DNA of 64,000 nt from an uncultured Oscillospiraceae bacterium (GCA_902492045.1 CABUKB010000004.1:1-64000), one strand, 5' to 3'. Shown: positions 7,735-16,574, counted from the stretch's first letter. The notes: generated from the letters alone by a model not told the origin. Numbers and translations are program-made.

Positions 7735-8610
7735 ATGGACAATACCTATTCCAAGGGGCTGTGGAAACGGACGGCGCTCGACGGCCTGTTTTATGTCCTG
7801 GGCAGCGTACTCTATGCGCTGTCGGTGAACATCTTTACCGCGCCCAACCAGATCGCGCCGGGCGGCGTCACGGGTGTGGCCACCCTGCTCAATTATGTCT
7901 GGGGGGCGCCGATCGGCACCATGATCCTGCTCATCAACCTGCCCCTGCTGCTCGCCGCCTGGTTCCGGCTGGGAAAGGCCTTTACGGTGCGGACTCTCAT
8001 CGTCACCGTGCTGTCATCGACCGTCATCGACGCCACCGCGTCTTTTCTGCCGCCCTTTCAGGGAGACCGGATGCTGGTCGCCTTGTTCGGGGGCGTGCTG
8101 GCCGGCGCCGGGCTCGGCCTGATCTATATGCGGGGTGCGACCACGGGAGGCACGGAGGTGGTTGCCCGGCTGCTGGAACGAAAATTCCGCCACATCCCCA
8201 TCGGGCGCCTGATTTTGCTGGTGGATGCGCTGGTTGTCGCGGCGTCGGCCCTGGTCTACCGCAATGTGGAGACCGCGCTGTATGCGATGGTGTTGATTTT
8301 TGTTTCGAGCAGCCTGATGGACGCGCTGGTTTACGGCGGGGACAAGGGCAAGATGCTTCTCATCATGAGCCGGAAGGAACGGGAGATCGCGGACGAGATA
8401 CTCAACCGGATGGAACGGGGCGTCACCATCCTGAACGCGACCGGCGCCTATACCGGAGGGGAACGCCGGGTGCTGCTCTGCGCGGTGCGCCGGTCGGAGA
8501 TGTACCAACTGCGCAGCATTGTGATGGATATTGATCCCGGTGCGTTTCTGATTGTGGTATCCACCGACGAGGTGCTCGGCGAGGGGTTCAAAACCCCGGG
8601 GGAGCAATAA
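7735..8610 (+). CDS. YitT family membrane protein (DUF161/DUF2179)
   Basis: 291 residues: five or six N-terminal membrane helices (about 20-205) with the YitT pattern FTAPNQIAPGGVTGVATLL (about 35-53) and RGATTGGTEVVAR (about 133-145), then a soluble C-terminal DUF2179 domain (about 215-285, VTILNATGAYTGGERRVLLC). The biochemical role of the family is unknown. A second YitT is encoded at 37700-38581, clearly diverged from this one. The gene starts 67 bases after mrnC and may be cotranscribed with it. Confidence 0.88.
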   Translation: MDNTYSKGLWKRTALDGLFYVLGSVLYALSVNIFTAPNQIAPGGVTGVATLLNYVWGAPIGTMILLINLPLLLAAWFRLGKAFTVRTLIVTVLSSTVIDATASFLPPFQGDRMLVALFGGVLAGAGLGLIYMRGATTGGTEVVARLLERKFRHIPIGRLILLVDALVVAASALVYRNVETALYAMVLIFVSSSLMDALVYGGDKGKMLLIMSRKEREIADEILNRMERGVTILNATGAYTGGERRVLLCAVRRSEMYQLRSIVMDIDPGAFLIVVSTDEVLGEGFKTPGEQ

Positions 8611-8614
8611 AGAG

Positions 8615-8638
8615 CCGCCGCAGCCGTGGCTGCGGCGG
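8615..8638 (+). terminator. GC-rich hairpin after the YitT gene
   Basis: A 10-base perfect stem, CCGCCGCAGC with GCTGCGGCGG, starts 5 bases after the stop codon. It has no U tract, so it may be an mRNA 3' stabiliser or weak terminator. Confidence 0.4.
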
Positions 8639-8687
8639 ACGTCGGTGCGGGATTCTATCCCGCCGGCAGGGGGTTTTCCGGCGGATG

Positions 8688-8924
8688 TTAGACGCCGGCT
8701 TCTTCCCGCCAGCTTTGCGCGGCGGCCTTGGACACCGCCCGGATGACGGGTTGGGGATAGGGGGATGTTTCCCCTCCGGCGCCGTAGAGAAAGTAGAAGC
8801 CCTCGGGGGTGAGGAACAGCTTTTCCTCATAGCCGGCGGGGTCGCCGTAGACGCCGCAGGTACGGCCGGCTACCAGCGTGGCGGTCTCGGTATTGTAGAC
8901 TTTTTTCCGGATGATCTTTTCCAT
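8688..8924 (-). CDS. Small conserved-looking protein of unknown function
   Basis: 78 residues starting MEKIIRKKVYNTETATLV, followed by a short GDPAGYEEKLFLTPEGFYFLYGAGG core. The pattern (a lysine-rich start, then 'KVYNTETAT', then an aromatic strand) resembles small proteins found scattered in clostridial genomes, but I cannot name a function. The ATG at 8924 has AGGATC 9 bases upstream. It lies antisense between two plus-strand genes and has no membrane segment. It is probably real, because the frame has a plausible start, ribosome site and protein-like composition. Confidence 0.6.
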   Translation of the reverse strand: MEKIIRKKVYNTETATLVAGRTCGVYGDPAGYEEKLFLTPEGFYFLYGAGGETSPYPQPVIRAVSKAAAQSWREEAGV

Positions 8925-8953
8925 CGGACTTGATCCTACCTTTCCTGCGGGAG

Positions 8954-8985
8954 AGGCTGAAACCCTCGTTTCAGCTTTTCCCGTT
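8954..8985. terminator. Hairpin with T tract between convergent/divergent units
   Basis: GCTGAAAC and GTTTCAGC (8956-8963 and 8968-8975) form an 8-base stem followed on the plus strand by TTTTCCCGTTTTT. It could stop transcription from the YitT side or sit in the leader of the small minus-strand gene. Confidence 0.4.
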
Positions 8986-9113
8986 TTTATCTGTCCGCTA
9001 TTGTAGGGCAATCTGGTTAAGAGCGCAACCGAAAAAAGGGGAGACGTGTCGGCGGCCCGTGATGCGGCACCACCACACAGACAGCAAACCCGCCGGTTTC
9101 CCGATCCTGCCGC

Positions 9114-9142
9114 TTGTGCTGTGCGGGAAAATCGGCTATAAT
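9114..9142 (+). promoter_or_regulatory. Sigma-A promoter for the XpaC-like gene
   Basis: TTGTGC (9114-9119), 17 bases, TATAAT (9137-9142), about 50 bases before the start codon. Confidence 0.65.
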
Positions 9143-9193
9143 GGGGATTGTTCAGAATACGGGCCGCATTTCAAGCCGTCATGGAGGAACCAG

Positions 9194-10330
9194 ATGAGAT
9201 ATCCAGATTGGCGCCAAATTGGTGACCGCATCAGCGATACGGTCGGCCGGGCGTTGAGTTCCCGGGAATTTCGGGAGATACAGGGGACCATACAAAACAC
9301 CGTGCAGGAGATCCAATCGGCATTTCGGAACGAGTTCGGCGGTCCCGGCGCTCAGGCGCCGGTCCCTCCCCCGGCGGAATCCCCCCGCCCGAAAAAGCTC
9401 CGGCTGCCCGGACAGGTATCCGGCACCCTGCTGCTGGTGTTCGGGGCGATTGGGTTCGGGGTGACCGCGCTGACCGCGCTCCTATCCAGTTTCCTGGCGC
9501 TGGCCGCTGACCGCATTCGGCCTTTTTTGGGGGCGGGTGTCGGGATTTTCCTGCCTCTTTTGGCCGTATTTGGCGGGATGATGCTGGGCGGCGGCGCACT
9601 TCGCAGGCGGGCGCAGCGTTACCGCCGGTATCGGGAGGAACTGGGTAACAGCGCGTTTTGCCCGATCGGTGTGCTGGCGGCGGCGGTGGGGAAAAGCCCC
9701 CGGTTTGTCGCGCGGGATCTGCGCCGCATGATCGGGCTGGGTCTGTTTCCCGGCGCCCATGTGGACGACGAAGGGACCTGCCTGATGCTGGATGACGAGA
9801 CCTACCGGTATTACCAGGCGGCCCGGCAAAAGAAAAACAATGAAGCCGGGCGGAAGAAAAAAGCGGAGCCCGGGACGCCGGAACCGGCGGATGAGGCCGG
9901 TTCCGTCATCGCCGAGGGGCGGCGTCTGCTGGACCGGATCCGTGTCTGCAACGACGAGATTCCGGGGGAGGCGATCTCCCAAAAGCTGGATCGCCTGGAG
10001 GAGGTGGCCGAAGCCATCTTCGCTTATGTCGAGGAGCACCCGGAAAAACGGCCTGAAATCCGGCGGTTTTTGAATTATTATCTGCCCACCACCCTCCGTC
10101 TGCTGGAGGCGTACCAGTCTTTCAGTGGCCAGCCGGTCCAGGGACAGAGGCTTGAGGAAACCCGTGCCCAGATCGAGGATACCATGGATACGGTGGTCCT
10201 GGCCTTTTCCAATTTGCTGGACGGCTTGATGCAGGACGATGTGCGGGACGTTTCCGCCGATATGGCGGTGATGAAGTCCCTGATGGAGCAGGAAGGCTTG
10301 ACCGGCGGCTTTTCCAATCCGAAAACCTAA
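9194..10330 (+). CDS. XpaC-family (5-bromo-4-chloroindolyl phosphate hydrolysis) membrane protein
   Basis: 378 residues. An N-terminal amphipathic region (1-75) is followed by two hydrophobic helices (about 75-100 and 105-137), an Arg/Tyr-rich segment (RRRAQRYRRYREELG), a small winged-helix-like stretch (CPIGVLAAAVGKSPRFVARDLRRMIGLGLF, about residues 156-185 in all) and a long helical C-terminus (about 230-360, with NYYLPTTLRLLEAY). This is the XpaC domain build; in other Firmicutes xpaC sits next to telA, which is absent here. The molecular role is unknown; the name comes from a phosphatase phenotype. The start at ATG 9194 follows ATGGAGGAACCAG. Confidence 0.8.
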   Translation: MRYPDWRQIGDRISDTVGRALSSREFREIQGTIQNTVQEIQSAFRNEFGGPGAQAPVPPPAESPRPKKLRLPGQVSGTLLLVFGAIGFGVTALTALLSSFLALAADRIRPFLGAGVGIFLPLLAVFGGMMLGGGALRRRAQRYRRYREELGNSAFCPIGVLAAAVGKSPRFVARDLRRMIGLGLFPGAHVDDEGTCLMLDDETYRYYQAARQKKNNEAGRKKKAEPGTPEPADEAGSVIAEGRRLLDRIRVCNDEIPGEAISQKLDRLEEVAEAIFAYVEEHPEKRPEIRRFLNYYLPTTLRLLEAYQSFSGQPVQGQRLEETRAQIEDTMDTVVLAFSNLLDGLMQDDVRDVSADMAVMKSLMEQEGLTGGFSNPKT

Positions 10331-10502
10331 GCCGGCACGGTATGCCCTCCTTCGCATCCGGCAGGCCCCGGCGGCCCATTCTGGTGCCGCTAAACGTTCT
10401 TTGATCCGGCTGTACCGGCGGATTTTGCAGGAATGTCTGCCGGATTCTGCACGATCACCGAAAATTTGTTAAAATATTATCGGAATGTTCACATTTTAGC
10501 CA

Positions 10503-10531
10503 TTGATATCGGCGCGAATTCTGCCTATAAT
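10503..10531 (+). promoter_or_regulatory. Sigma-A promoter of pckG
   Basis: TTGATA (10503-10508), 17 bases, TATAAT (10526-10531), about 58 bases before the pckG start. Confidence 0.75.
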
Positions 10532-10589
10532 GATAAACAGCGAACTTTGGTTTTCCGAAAGGTTTGACTACAAGAAAGGGGATCATCCT

Positions 10590-12362
10590 ATGACCAACGC
10601 ACTGACCAAGAACCCTTCCGTCCTCTCCTGGATCGAGGACAAGGTCGCGCTTGTGCAGCCCGACAAGATCGTCTGGATCGACGGCTCGGAGGATCAGCTC
10701 AACGCCCTGCGCGCCGAGGCCTGTTCCACCGGCGAAATGATTAAGCTCAATGAGGAGAAACTTCCCGGCTGTTATCTCCACCGCACCGCCGTCAACGATG
10801 TGGCGCGGGTGGAGGGCCGTACTTTTATCTGCGCTCCCACCAAGGAGGATGCAGGCCCCACCAACAACTGGATGGATCCCGACGAAGCGTATAAACTCCT
10901 TTACGATATCGCACGCGGCAGTTACAAGGGCCGCACAATGTACGTGATCCCCTATTCGATGGGTCCGGTGGGTTCCCCCTTTGCCAAGTATGGCATCGAG
11001 CTGACCGACTCCATCTATGTCGTGCTGAATATGGCGATCATGACCCGGGTGGGCCAGAACGTCCTGGACGCCCTGGGCGACAGCGATGACTGGGTGCGCG
11101 GCCTGCACTGCAAATGCGACATTGAGGAGGAGAAGCGGTATATCTGCCACTTCCCGCAGGACAACACCATCATTTCGGTCAATTCCGGCTACGGCGGAAA
11201 CGTGCTGCTGGGCAAAAAATGCTTTGCCCTGCGCATCGCCTCCAACCTGGGCCGTCAGGAAGGCTGGATGGCCGAGCATATGCTCATTCTGGGCCTGGAG
11301 AAACCGACCGGCGAGATCCAATACATCGCCGCCGCTTTCCCCTCCGCCTGCGGCAAGACCAACCTCGCCATGCTGATCCCGCCCGAAATCTACCGCGAAA
11401 AGGGCTACAAGGTCTGGTGCGTGGGCGACGACATCGCCTGGATGCGCATCGGTGCCGACGGCCGCCTCTGGGCTTGCAATCCGGAAAACGGCTTCTTCGG
11501 CGTGGCGCCCGGCACCAATATGAAGTCGAATCCCAATGCGTTGATTTCCACGCAGAAGGGCACCATTTTCACCAACGTTGTGCACAATCTGGATGACAAC
11601 ACCGTGTGGTGGGAGGGCCTGGACAAGAATCCGCCCAAGAATGCCCTCAACTGGAAGGGCGAGAAATGGGATTGCACCGACGGCTCCAAGGGCGCGCATC
11701 CCAACTCCCGCTTCACCGCGCCGGCCCGCAACTGCCCCTGCCTGTCCTCTGAATTTGATTCCCCGGTCGGCGTGCCGATCTCGGCCATCGTCTTTGGCGG
11801 CCGCCGTGCCAAGACCGCGCCCCTGGTCTACCAGTCCCGCGACTGGAACCACGGCGTGTTCGTAGGGTCCATCATGGCGTCCGAGACCACCGCCGCCGCG
11901 ACCGGCGCCGTGGGCGTCGTCCGCCGCGATCCGATGGCGATGCTGCCCTTCTGCGGCTATCATATGGCCGATTACTGGGCGCATTGGCTGGAGATGGGCA
12001 AGAAACTCGGCGACAAGGCGCCCAAGATCTTCAACGTCAACTGGTTCCGCACCGACGACGAGGGCCATTTCATCTGGCCGGGCTTTGGCGACAATCTCCG
12101 CGTACTCGAGTGGATCATCAAACGCTGCGAAGGCAAGGCCGATGCGGTGGAAACCCCGATCGGTTACGTGCCGAAAGCCGAGGATATCAATCTCGAGGGC
12201 CTGGACTTCAGCCTGGATACCCTCAGGTCCATCCTGGAAGTGGATAAGGATTTGTGGAAAACCGAGGCGGACGGCATCGCCGAGTTCTATGAGAAATTCG
12301 GTGACAAGCTGCCGGCCGAACTGAAAGACCAGCTTGCCACCTTGAAGAACAACCTGAAATAA
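10590..12362 (+). CDS. pckG: Phosphoenolpyruvate carboxykinase (GTP)
   Basis: 590 residues, the size of GTP-dependent PEPCK. The kinase-1a loop FPSACGKTNLAM (about 249-260) identifies the GTP class, with GDDIAWM (about 277-283) holding the metal aspartates. It interconverts oxaloacetate and PEP with GTP/GDP; in fermentative anaerobes it often runs toward oxaloacetate and succinate. ATG 10590 follows AAGAAAGGGGATC. Codon choice is strongly biased to C-ending codons, which suggests high expression. It has its own promoter and terminator. Confidence 0.96.
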   Translation: MTNALTKNPSVLSWIEDKVALVQPDKIVWIDGSEDQLNALRAEACSTGEMIKLNEEKLPGCYLHRTAVNDVARVEGRTFICAPTKEDAGPTNNWMDPDEAYKLLYDIARGSYKGRTMYVIPYSMGPVGSPFAKYGIELTDSIYVVLNMAIMTRVGQNVLDALGDSDDWVRGLHCKCDIEEEKRYICHFPQDNTIISVNSGYGGNVLLGKKCFALRIASNLGRQEGWMAEHMLILGLEKPTGEIQYIAAAFPSACGKTNLAMLIPPEIYREKGYKVWCVGDDIAWMRIGADGRLWACNPENGFFGVAPGTNMKSNPNALISTQKGTIFTNVVHNLDDNTVWWEGLDKNPPKNALNWKGEKWDCTDGSKGAHPNSRFTAPARNCPCLSSEFDSPVGVPISAIVFGGRRAKTAPLVYQSRDWNHGVFVGSIMASETTAAATGAVGVVRRDPMAMLPFCGYHMADYWAHWLEMGKKLGDKAPKIFNVNWFRTDDEGHFIWPGFGDNLRVLEWIIKRCEGKADAVETPIGYVPKAEDINLEGLDFSLDTLRSILEVDKDLWKTEADGIAEFYEKFGDKLPAELKDQLATLKNNLK

Positions 12363-12374
12363 ATCGCGTACAGA

Positions 12375-12414
12375 ACCCCCGACGGTGCCAAAAGCCGTCG
12401 GGGGTCTTGTTTTT
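12375..12414 (+). terminator. Terminator of pckG
   Basis: An 11-base perfect stem ACCCCCGACGG/CCGTCGGGGGT with a 9-base loop is followed by CTTGTTTTT, 13 bases after the stop codon. Confidence 0.9.
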
Positions 12415-12455
12415 CGCCGGACAGAGACGACCGTGGGGCCGTGTCCCCTTATCGG

Positions 12456-13217
12456 CTAATCCATCAGCCCTTTCATCAGCCCTGCGGCCTCGGAATCCCG
12501 TAGGCGGCGGCGGAGCGCCGTTTCCTCCGGCAGGCCCGCCCGCCTCAGGACCCTCGCCACCAGTTGATGAAACGCGGGGGAATGATCGGGATGGATTCGG
12601 TGGCAAAGCTCGTGAATCACCACATACGCCGCGCATTCCGGCGGCGCCAGGATCAGCGCCGCGTTGAGCGCGATGCGGTTCCGGCCGGGCGAACAGCTTC
12701 CCCACCTCGAGCGCATCCACCGCATCGTGAGAACGGGCCGATCCGCCCGCCGCCCCGTTTCCGCTTCGACCAGAGGGAGGCAGAGGACAAGCTGTTCCTC
12801 CAGCATCCGGGCGGCCCGGGGCAGAAGCGCCCGGCGCAGGGCCGTGCGGGTTTCCTTTTCCCGTCCGTCCGGCGGCAGACCGTCCGGTATCCGCAGGATC
12901 AGAAGGCCGGATTCCCATACGGCGGGTCCGGGATCTCCGGTCGCGATATGCAGACGGACGGGGTGTCCCGCCACGGATAGGGTGGCCCCGTCATTGAAAG
13001 GGCGAGCCGCATTCCTCCCGGCGAGCCTTTGCCGCGCCGCCGCGATCCAGGCGGCCTTGGCGGCGATATACCGGTCTGCCTCGGCCCCGGACACGCCATA
13101 GGGGGTGGACAGGGCCGCCGATCCGTCGGGCCGGACCCGGAGGTTCCAGTTTTTGACCCGCTTGCGGGTCCATTCATAGCACAGATCTCCCTGCGGCAGA
13201 TGGATGCGCCGGATCAA
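12456..13217 (-). CDS. M48/SprT-like metallopeptidase (YgjP, DUF45)
   Basis: 253 residues. The C-terminal half carries the zinc site HELCHRIHPDHSPAFH (about residues 211-226; HExxH plus a third histidine) and the WGSC motif (about 186-189) that precedes it in the YgjP/DUF45 family of predicted intracellular metallopeptidases. The N-terminus (LCYEWTRKRVKNWNLRVRPDG) is the family's beta-hairpin start. I choose the TTG at 13217 because GGGAGGG lies 6 bases upstream and the family usually starts here; an ATG 17 codons earlier has a ribosome site only 1 base away. Substrates are unknown. Confidence 0.8.
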   Translation of the reverse strand: MIRRIHLPQGDLCYEWTRKRVKNWNLRVRPDGSAALSTPYGVSGAEADRYIAAKAAWIAAARQRLAGRNAARPFNDGATLSVAGHPVRLHIATGDPGPAVWESGLLILRIPDGLPPDGREKETRTALRRALLPRAARMLEEQLVLCLPLVEAETGRRADRPVLTMRWMRSRWGSCSPGRNRIALNAALILAPPECAAYVVIHELCHRIHPDHSPAFHQLVARVLRRAGLPEETALRRRLRDSEAAGLMKGLMD

Positions 13218-13297
13218 TCCCGTCCCTCCCTGCAAAAATGCCGCCGGCGGGGAACCCGTCCGCGGCATACCACCTATTTTTTACACGTTGAGAATTC

Positions 13298-13525
13298 TCA
13301 CATATTCTCCTCGATATACGAGACCAGCTCGCCCACGGTGCGGATGCGTTCGATCTCCTCATCCGGGATCTCCACATCAAACTCATCCTCCAGGGACATC
13401 AGCATATCCACGACATCCAGCGAATCCGCCCCCAAATCGTCCGCGATGTTGGTTTCGGGGGTGATGCTGTCTTCTTCCACATCAAACTGATTGCTAAGGA
13501 TCATCTTGATCTTTTCGAGTACCAT
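13298..13525 (-). CDS. acpP: Acyl carrier protein
   Basis: 75 residues, acidic, with the phosphopantetheine site DDLGADSLDVVDMLM (Ser37 or thereabouts) and the family start VLEKIKMILSNQFDV. It carries growing acyl chains in type II fatty acid synthesis. ATG 13525 follows AAGGATGAGC; the ATG three codons earlier overlaps that site. It is alone here, not next to fabD/fabG/fabF, and has its own promoter. Confidence 0.95.
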   Translation of the reverse strand: MVLEKIKMILSNQFDVEEDSITPETNIADDLGADSLDVVDMLMSLEDEFDVEIPDEEIERIRTVGELVSYIEENM

Positions 13526-13569
13526 CCAGCTCATCCTTCCAATATTGTTGCCCTCACGCCCGCCCGGGG

Positions 13570-13599
13570 TTGAACCGAAACGGACCGGTATGGTATACT
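13570..13599 (+). promoter_or_regulatory. Probable sigma-A promoter of aroE
   Basis: TTGAAC (13570-13575), 18 bases, TATACT (13594-13599). It overlaps the divergent acpP leader and points to aroE, 133 bases further. Confidence 0.55.
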
Positions 13600-13642
13600 G
13601 GGATCCGTCGGCGGCAGGCCGGCAATTAGGGATTACATCAAA

Positions 13643-13671
13643 ATAGTATTCGTAAACCGGCGGTTTGTCAA
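13643..13671 (-). promoter_or_regulatory. Sigma-A promoter of acpP
   Basis: On the minus strand TTGACA (13666-13671), 17 bases, TACTAT (13643-13648), with about 115 bases of leader before acpP. Confidence 0.75.
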
Positions 13672-13731
13672 TCATCTTTTGGAAAATTTTCTGTATTTCT
13701 TTTTCACCGCCGGAGAAAGGCCGGAATCGCG

Positions 13732-14595
13732 ATGAAAAACAACCATTTTGCGCTGATTGGACATCCTCTGGGACACAGTCTGTCCCCCTTTATCCACGCC
13801 CGTCTCTTCGCATTGAGCGGTCGGGAGGCTTCGTACTCTCTCGAGGATATCCCTCCGGCGGATTTGGATGAGGCACTGCCCTCGCTTCTCGGGCAGGTGC
13901 AGGGCTTGAATGTGACCATTCCCCACAAACAGGCGGTAATCCCCCATCTGACCACCCTGGAGGGCCGGGCCGCGCTCTACCGTTCGGTCAATACCATCGC
14001 TGTCACCGAAACCGGGCCGGTGGGATATAACACCGACGCCGGCGGCTTCCTCGCCGCCCTGCGGGACGCGGACATTTCTCTCGGGGGCCGGGTGGCGCTG
14101 CTCGGCTGCGGCGGAGTGGGGCGCACTTTTGCCTGCGAAGCCGCCCTGGCCGGCGCTTCGATCATCTGCGCCGTCCGGGAGAGCGATCTGGGCGCGGGGG
14201 AGAGCCTTGGCGCCTACGTCCGGGATCTGGTTCCCGGCGCTTCTTTTGAGGTGATCCGTCTTTCCGGTCTTGCGGAAACGGCAGTGGCCGGGGATTTCGA
14301 TCTGCTTATAAACGCCACACCGGTGGGGATGTATCCCCGTGCGGAGGCGTCGCCGGTGGATGAAGAGGTGCTCCGCCACACCGCGGCGGTGTTCGACGCG
14401 GTTTATAATCCCGGGGAGACCAGGCTGCTGCGGATGGCGGCAGCCTGCGGCGCCAAAACCGCGGGCGGGATGCCCATGCTGGTCTGGCAGGCGGTGGAAG
14501 CCCATACCTGCTGGTACGGCGGCACCTTTGAGGCGGGCGATATCCGCCGCCTCATCGCCGATGCCGGGGAGGAACTGGCCCGCACATTCGGCTGA
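13732..14595 (+). CDS. aroE: Shikimate dehydrogenase
   Basis: 287 residues. SLSPFIHA (16-23) and NVTIPHK (60-66, catalytic Lys66) bind shikimate, NTD (100-102) holds the catalytic Asp, GCGGVG (125-130) is the NADP Rossmann loop, and NATPVGM follows in the C-terminal half. It reduces 3-dehydroshikimate to shikimate. It is the only shikimate-pathway gene in the window on the plus strand, split from the minus-strand aro operon by about 3 kb; aroD and aroQ-type dehydroquinase are not seen here. Confidence 0.95.
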   Translation: MKNNHFALIGHPLGHSLSPFIHARLFALSGREASYSLEDIPPADLDEALPSLLGQVQGLNVTIPHKQAVIPHLTTLEGRAALYRSVNTIAVTETGPVGYNTDAGGFLAALRDADISLGGRVALLGCGGVGRTFACEAALAGASIICAVRESDLGAGESLGAYVRDLVPGASFEVIRLSGLAETAVAGDFDLLINATPVGMYPRAEASPVDEEVLRHTAAVFDAVYNPGETRLLRMAAACGAKTAGGMPMLVWQAVEAHTCWYGGTFEAGDIRRLIADAGEELARTFG

Positions 14596-14770
14596 CCGAC
14601 GGCGCCTCGCGACGCGAAAGGAATCGAAAGGTTAAGAAAAGCCCTTTAGATTGGGAAAACAGCACCGTCAAGACTCTTAACAGGCCCGCTAACTTGTCTA
14701 TTACAATCGAAAGACCCATAGTATCCTTTTCCATTGGGCGGCAAAAGGGAAAAGGGAAACGCCATTTTTA

Positions 14771-14846
14771 AATTACGTAAATACGTATTGACAAACAATA
14801 AAGACCATGATAGTATTATATTACGTAATTACGTAATATAATACTA
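14771..14846 (+). promoter_or_regulatory. Promoter with tandem palindromic operators for the winged-helix regulator
   Basis: TTGACA (14788-14793), 17 bases, TAGTAT (14811-14816). The -10 box opens a perfect 36-base palindrome (14811-14846) with the core ATTACGTAATTACGTAAT. A near copy, ATTACGTAAATACGTATT (14772-14789), lies just before and into the -35 box. Two similar operator-like sites flanking the -35 and covering the -10/start region is the usual layout for an autorepressed regulator gene. Confidence 0.7.
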
Positions 14847-14860
14847 AAGGAGATGACCAT

Positions 14861-15487
14861 ATGGAGAACCATAATCAAGCAGAAATTGAGAAGCTGAAAA
14901 AAGAAATGCGGGAACTACAATCCTTGTTTGCGCAGTTTACAAATCCATCCACTGCAAATGAAGAGGAACCGATGAGAAACCTCCATCCCGTGAAAAATAT
15001 GCATCCCGACCCCGGGCTAAATAAGATGATGAGTTCCCTATGTCAATTGACTGACAAAGAAAATCGCACGGGAAGCATAACGTACCTTGGCGTTTTCACC
15101 TCTGGCGGCAGACAATCCAATTGGATTCGTAACGCCATAAATACAGATGATTTGCTTTCTTTAATCGAAAACAGGTCAGCCTCCACCGTGTTACAGTGTA
15201 TAGGAAACAACGATAGGCTAGCTTTACTCCTGGCTATATTACGCACACCGATGACCGTGGCAACTATGGTTGAAAAATGCGGATTTAATACGACTGGGCA
15301 GGCATATCATCATTTAAAGCCGTTAATCGCTGCCGATTTGGTATTTGAGGTTGAGGAGGCCGAAAGGGGTGTATATGCTGTTCGGCCTCATCGTGTCCAA
15401 GGGATTATCATGCTCCTTGCGGGTATAGCGGACTTGATGGATACAACATTTTCTCAGGGCAGCTGGACGATGGAGCCCGGTGAATAG
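14861..15487 (+). CDS. ArsR-like winged-helix transcriptional regulator
   Basis: 208 residues. An N-terminal coiled segment (5-30, EIEKLKKEMRELQSLF) is followed by a middle region and a C-terminal winged helix (about 115-180: NNDRLALLLAILRTPMTVAT, then CGFNTTGQAYHHLKPLIAADL as recognition helix and wing). No metal-binding cysteine cluster is visible. ATG 14861 has AAAGGAG 8 bases upstream. The gene is clearly richer in A+T than its neighbours and lies alone between aroE and a convergent hydrolase, which suggests it was acquired. Target genes are not evident; autoregulation is inferred from the palindromes. Confidence 0.75.
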   Translation: MENHNQAEIEKLKKEMRELQSLFAQFTNPSTANEEEPMRNLHPVKNMHPDPGLNKMMSSLCQLTDKENRTGSITYLGVFTSGGRQSNWIRNAINTDDLLSLIENRSASTVLQCIGNNDRLALLLAILRTPMTVATMVEKCGFNTTGQAYHHLKPLIAADLVFEVEEAERGVYAVRPHRVQGIIMLLAGIADLMDTTFSQGSWTMEPGE

Positions 15488-15508
15488 TCGAATTCTTCCC
15501 CGATGAAG

Positions 15509-15543
15509 AAGCGGATGGATGGCTTTTAGCCATCCATCCGCTT
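15509..15543 (+). terminator. Terminator of the winged-helix regulator
   Basis: A perfect 15-base stem (AAGCGGATGGATGGC with its complement) and TTTTA loop starts 21 bases after the stop. The 3' side is CTTACTG, so the U tract is poor, but the stem is long. Confidence 0.6.
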
Positions 15544-15749
15544 ACTGTACAGGCAAAAGACTAGCCGTATCGGGAGTTCGCATAGCCAGCGGCGATGAGG
15601 ATAAGCGAACGCCTTTTCGGATAAGCATTCGTTACCATCAGGCGCGCAACCAAAATTTTACAGGCGATGGGCGCCAGGCAAGGCGATCCCGCCGCTTTAA
15701 TCCAACACGTCCGCCAAAAACCGGCAGGTGTGTTTTTGCTCCGGAGAGG

Positions 15750-16574
15750 TCACAGGGTCACGATCAGACCATCGTAAGACACTTCGAAGCCGTCATTGGC
15801 CGCCAAGGCTTCCAGTTCATCGTGGAGGTTGCCGCAGTTGTGGGAAAAGTGGTTGAGGAAGATCCGGGTATCCGGGCGGATGCATCCCTCTTCCTTCAGC
15901 CGTGCGGCAACCATGCGGCATTCGGGCATCCCCATATGGCCGTAAGAGCCGCCTGAAAAGCGGCCATGGCAGCAATCCAGCGAGAGAAAGTCCAGGCTCT
16001 TGCCCCGCAGGAAGGGATAGTTCTCCTCGGGGAAAAGGCCGGTGTCGTGGCCGTACAGGATACGGTGGGTCCCGTCTTCGACGAGGAAAATACAGGCGTT
16101 TTCTCCCTTTGCGTGGCTCGCGGGCAGAGGGGTGAAGGTCAGGCCGTTCGCCAACCGGACCGGTTCAAAATAGGACAGAGGGGAATAGACGAGATAGGGA
16201 CAGTTGTCCAGCCCCGCCGCCTGAAGCACACGGGCCACGCCATCGTCGCCGTAAACCCGCAGGGGCGGCGCATCCTGACCCAGATGGCAGTAAATACCGT
16301 TTTGCCGCATTTCCAACTCAAAGGGGTCGAGATGGTCGCCATGGGAGTGGGTCAAAAACAAATCGGTGACGGAACCAAGGTCCAGGCCGAATTCGAGGGA
16401 CAGCGAATAGATGTCGGGTGGGAAATCAATCAAGGTGGTGTCGTTGACCACCATACCCGAACGGCGGCGGATGTTTTTCCCGCCGCTTTGCCGGGCTCTG
16501 CGGCAGGTTTCACAGTGGCAGAAGACACCGGGGAAGGCTTCCGCCGCCGCGGTGCCGAGGTATTGCAGTTTCAC
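15750..16574 (-). CDS. MBL-fold metallohydrolase (PhnP-like)
   Basis: 274 residues. The metal motif THSHGDHLDP (about 75-84) and the start QYLGTAAAEAFPGVFCHCETC place it with PhnP/phosphoribosyl cyclic phosphodiesterase-like beta-lactamase-fold enzymes; YGHDTG (about 174-179) and LNHFSHNCG (about 241-249) add the other ligands. The Cys-x-Cys-x-x-Cys near residues 19-24 is the PhnP structural zinc site. With no phn genes around, its substrate is open. It starts at GTG 16574 with AAAGGGG upstream. Confidence 0.8.
   Translation of the reverse strand: MKLQYLGTAAAEAFPGVFCHCETCRRARQSGGKNIRRRSGMVVNDTTLIDFPPDIYSLSLEFGLDLGSVTDLFLTHSHGDHLDPFELEMRQNGIYCHLGQDAPPLRVYGDDGVARVLQAAGLDNCPYLVYSPLSYFEPVRLANGLTFTPLPASHAKGENACIFLVEDGTHRILYGHDTGLFPEENYPFLRGKSLDFLSLDCCHGRFSGGSYGHMGMPECRMVAARLKEEGCIRPDTRIFLNHFSHNCGNLHDELEALAANDGFEVSYDGLIVTL

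Noticed and set aside
15544..15749. Possible gene in the gap after the winged-helix regulator
   Set aside because: Open frames here are continuations of antisense frames over the MBL-fold gene; no start site or motif was seen.
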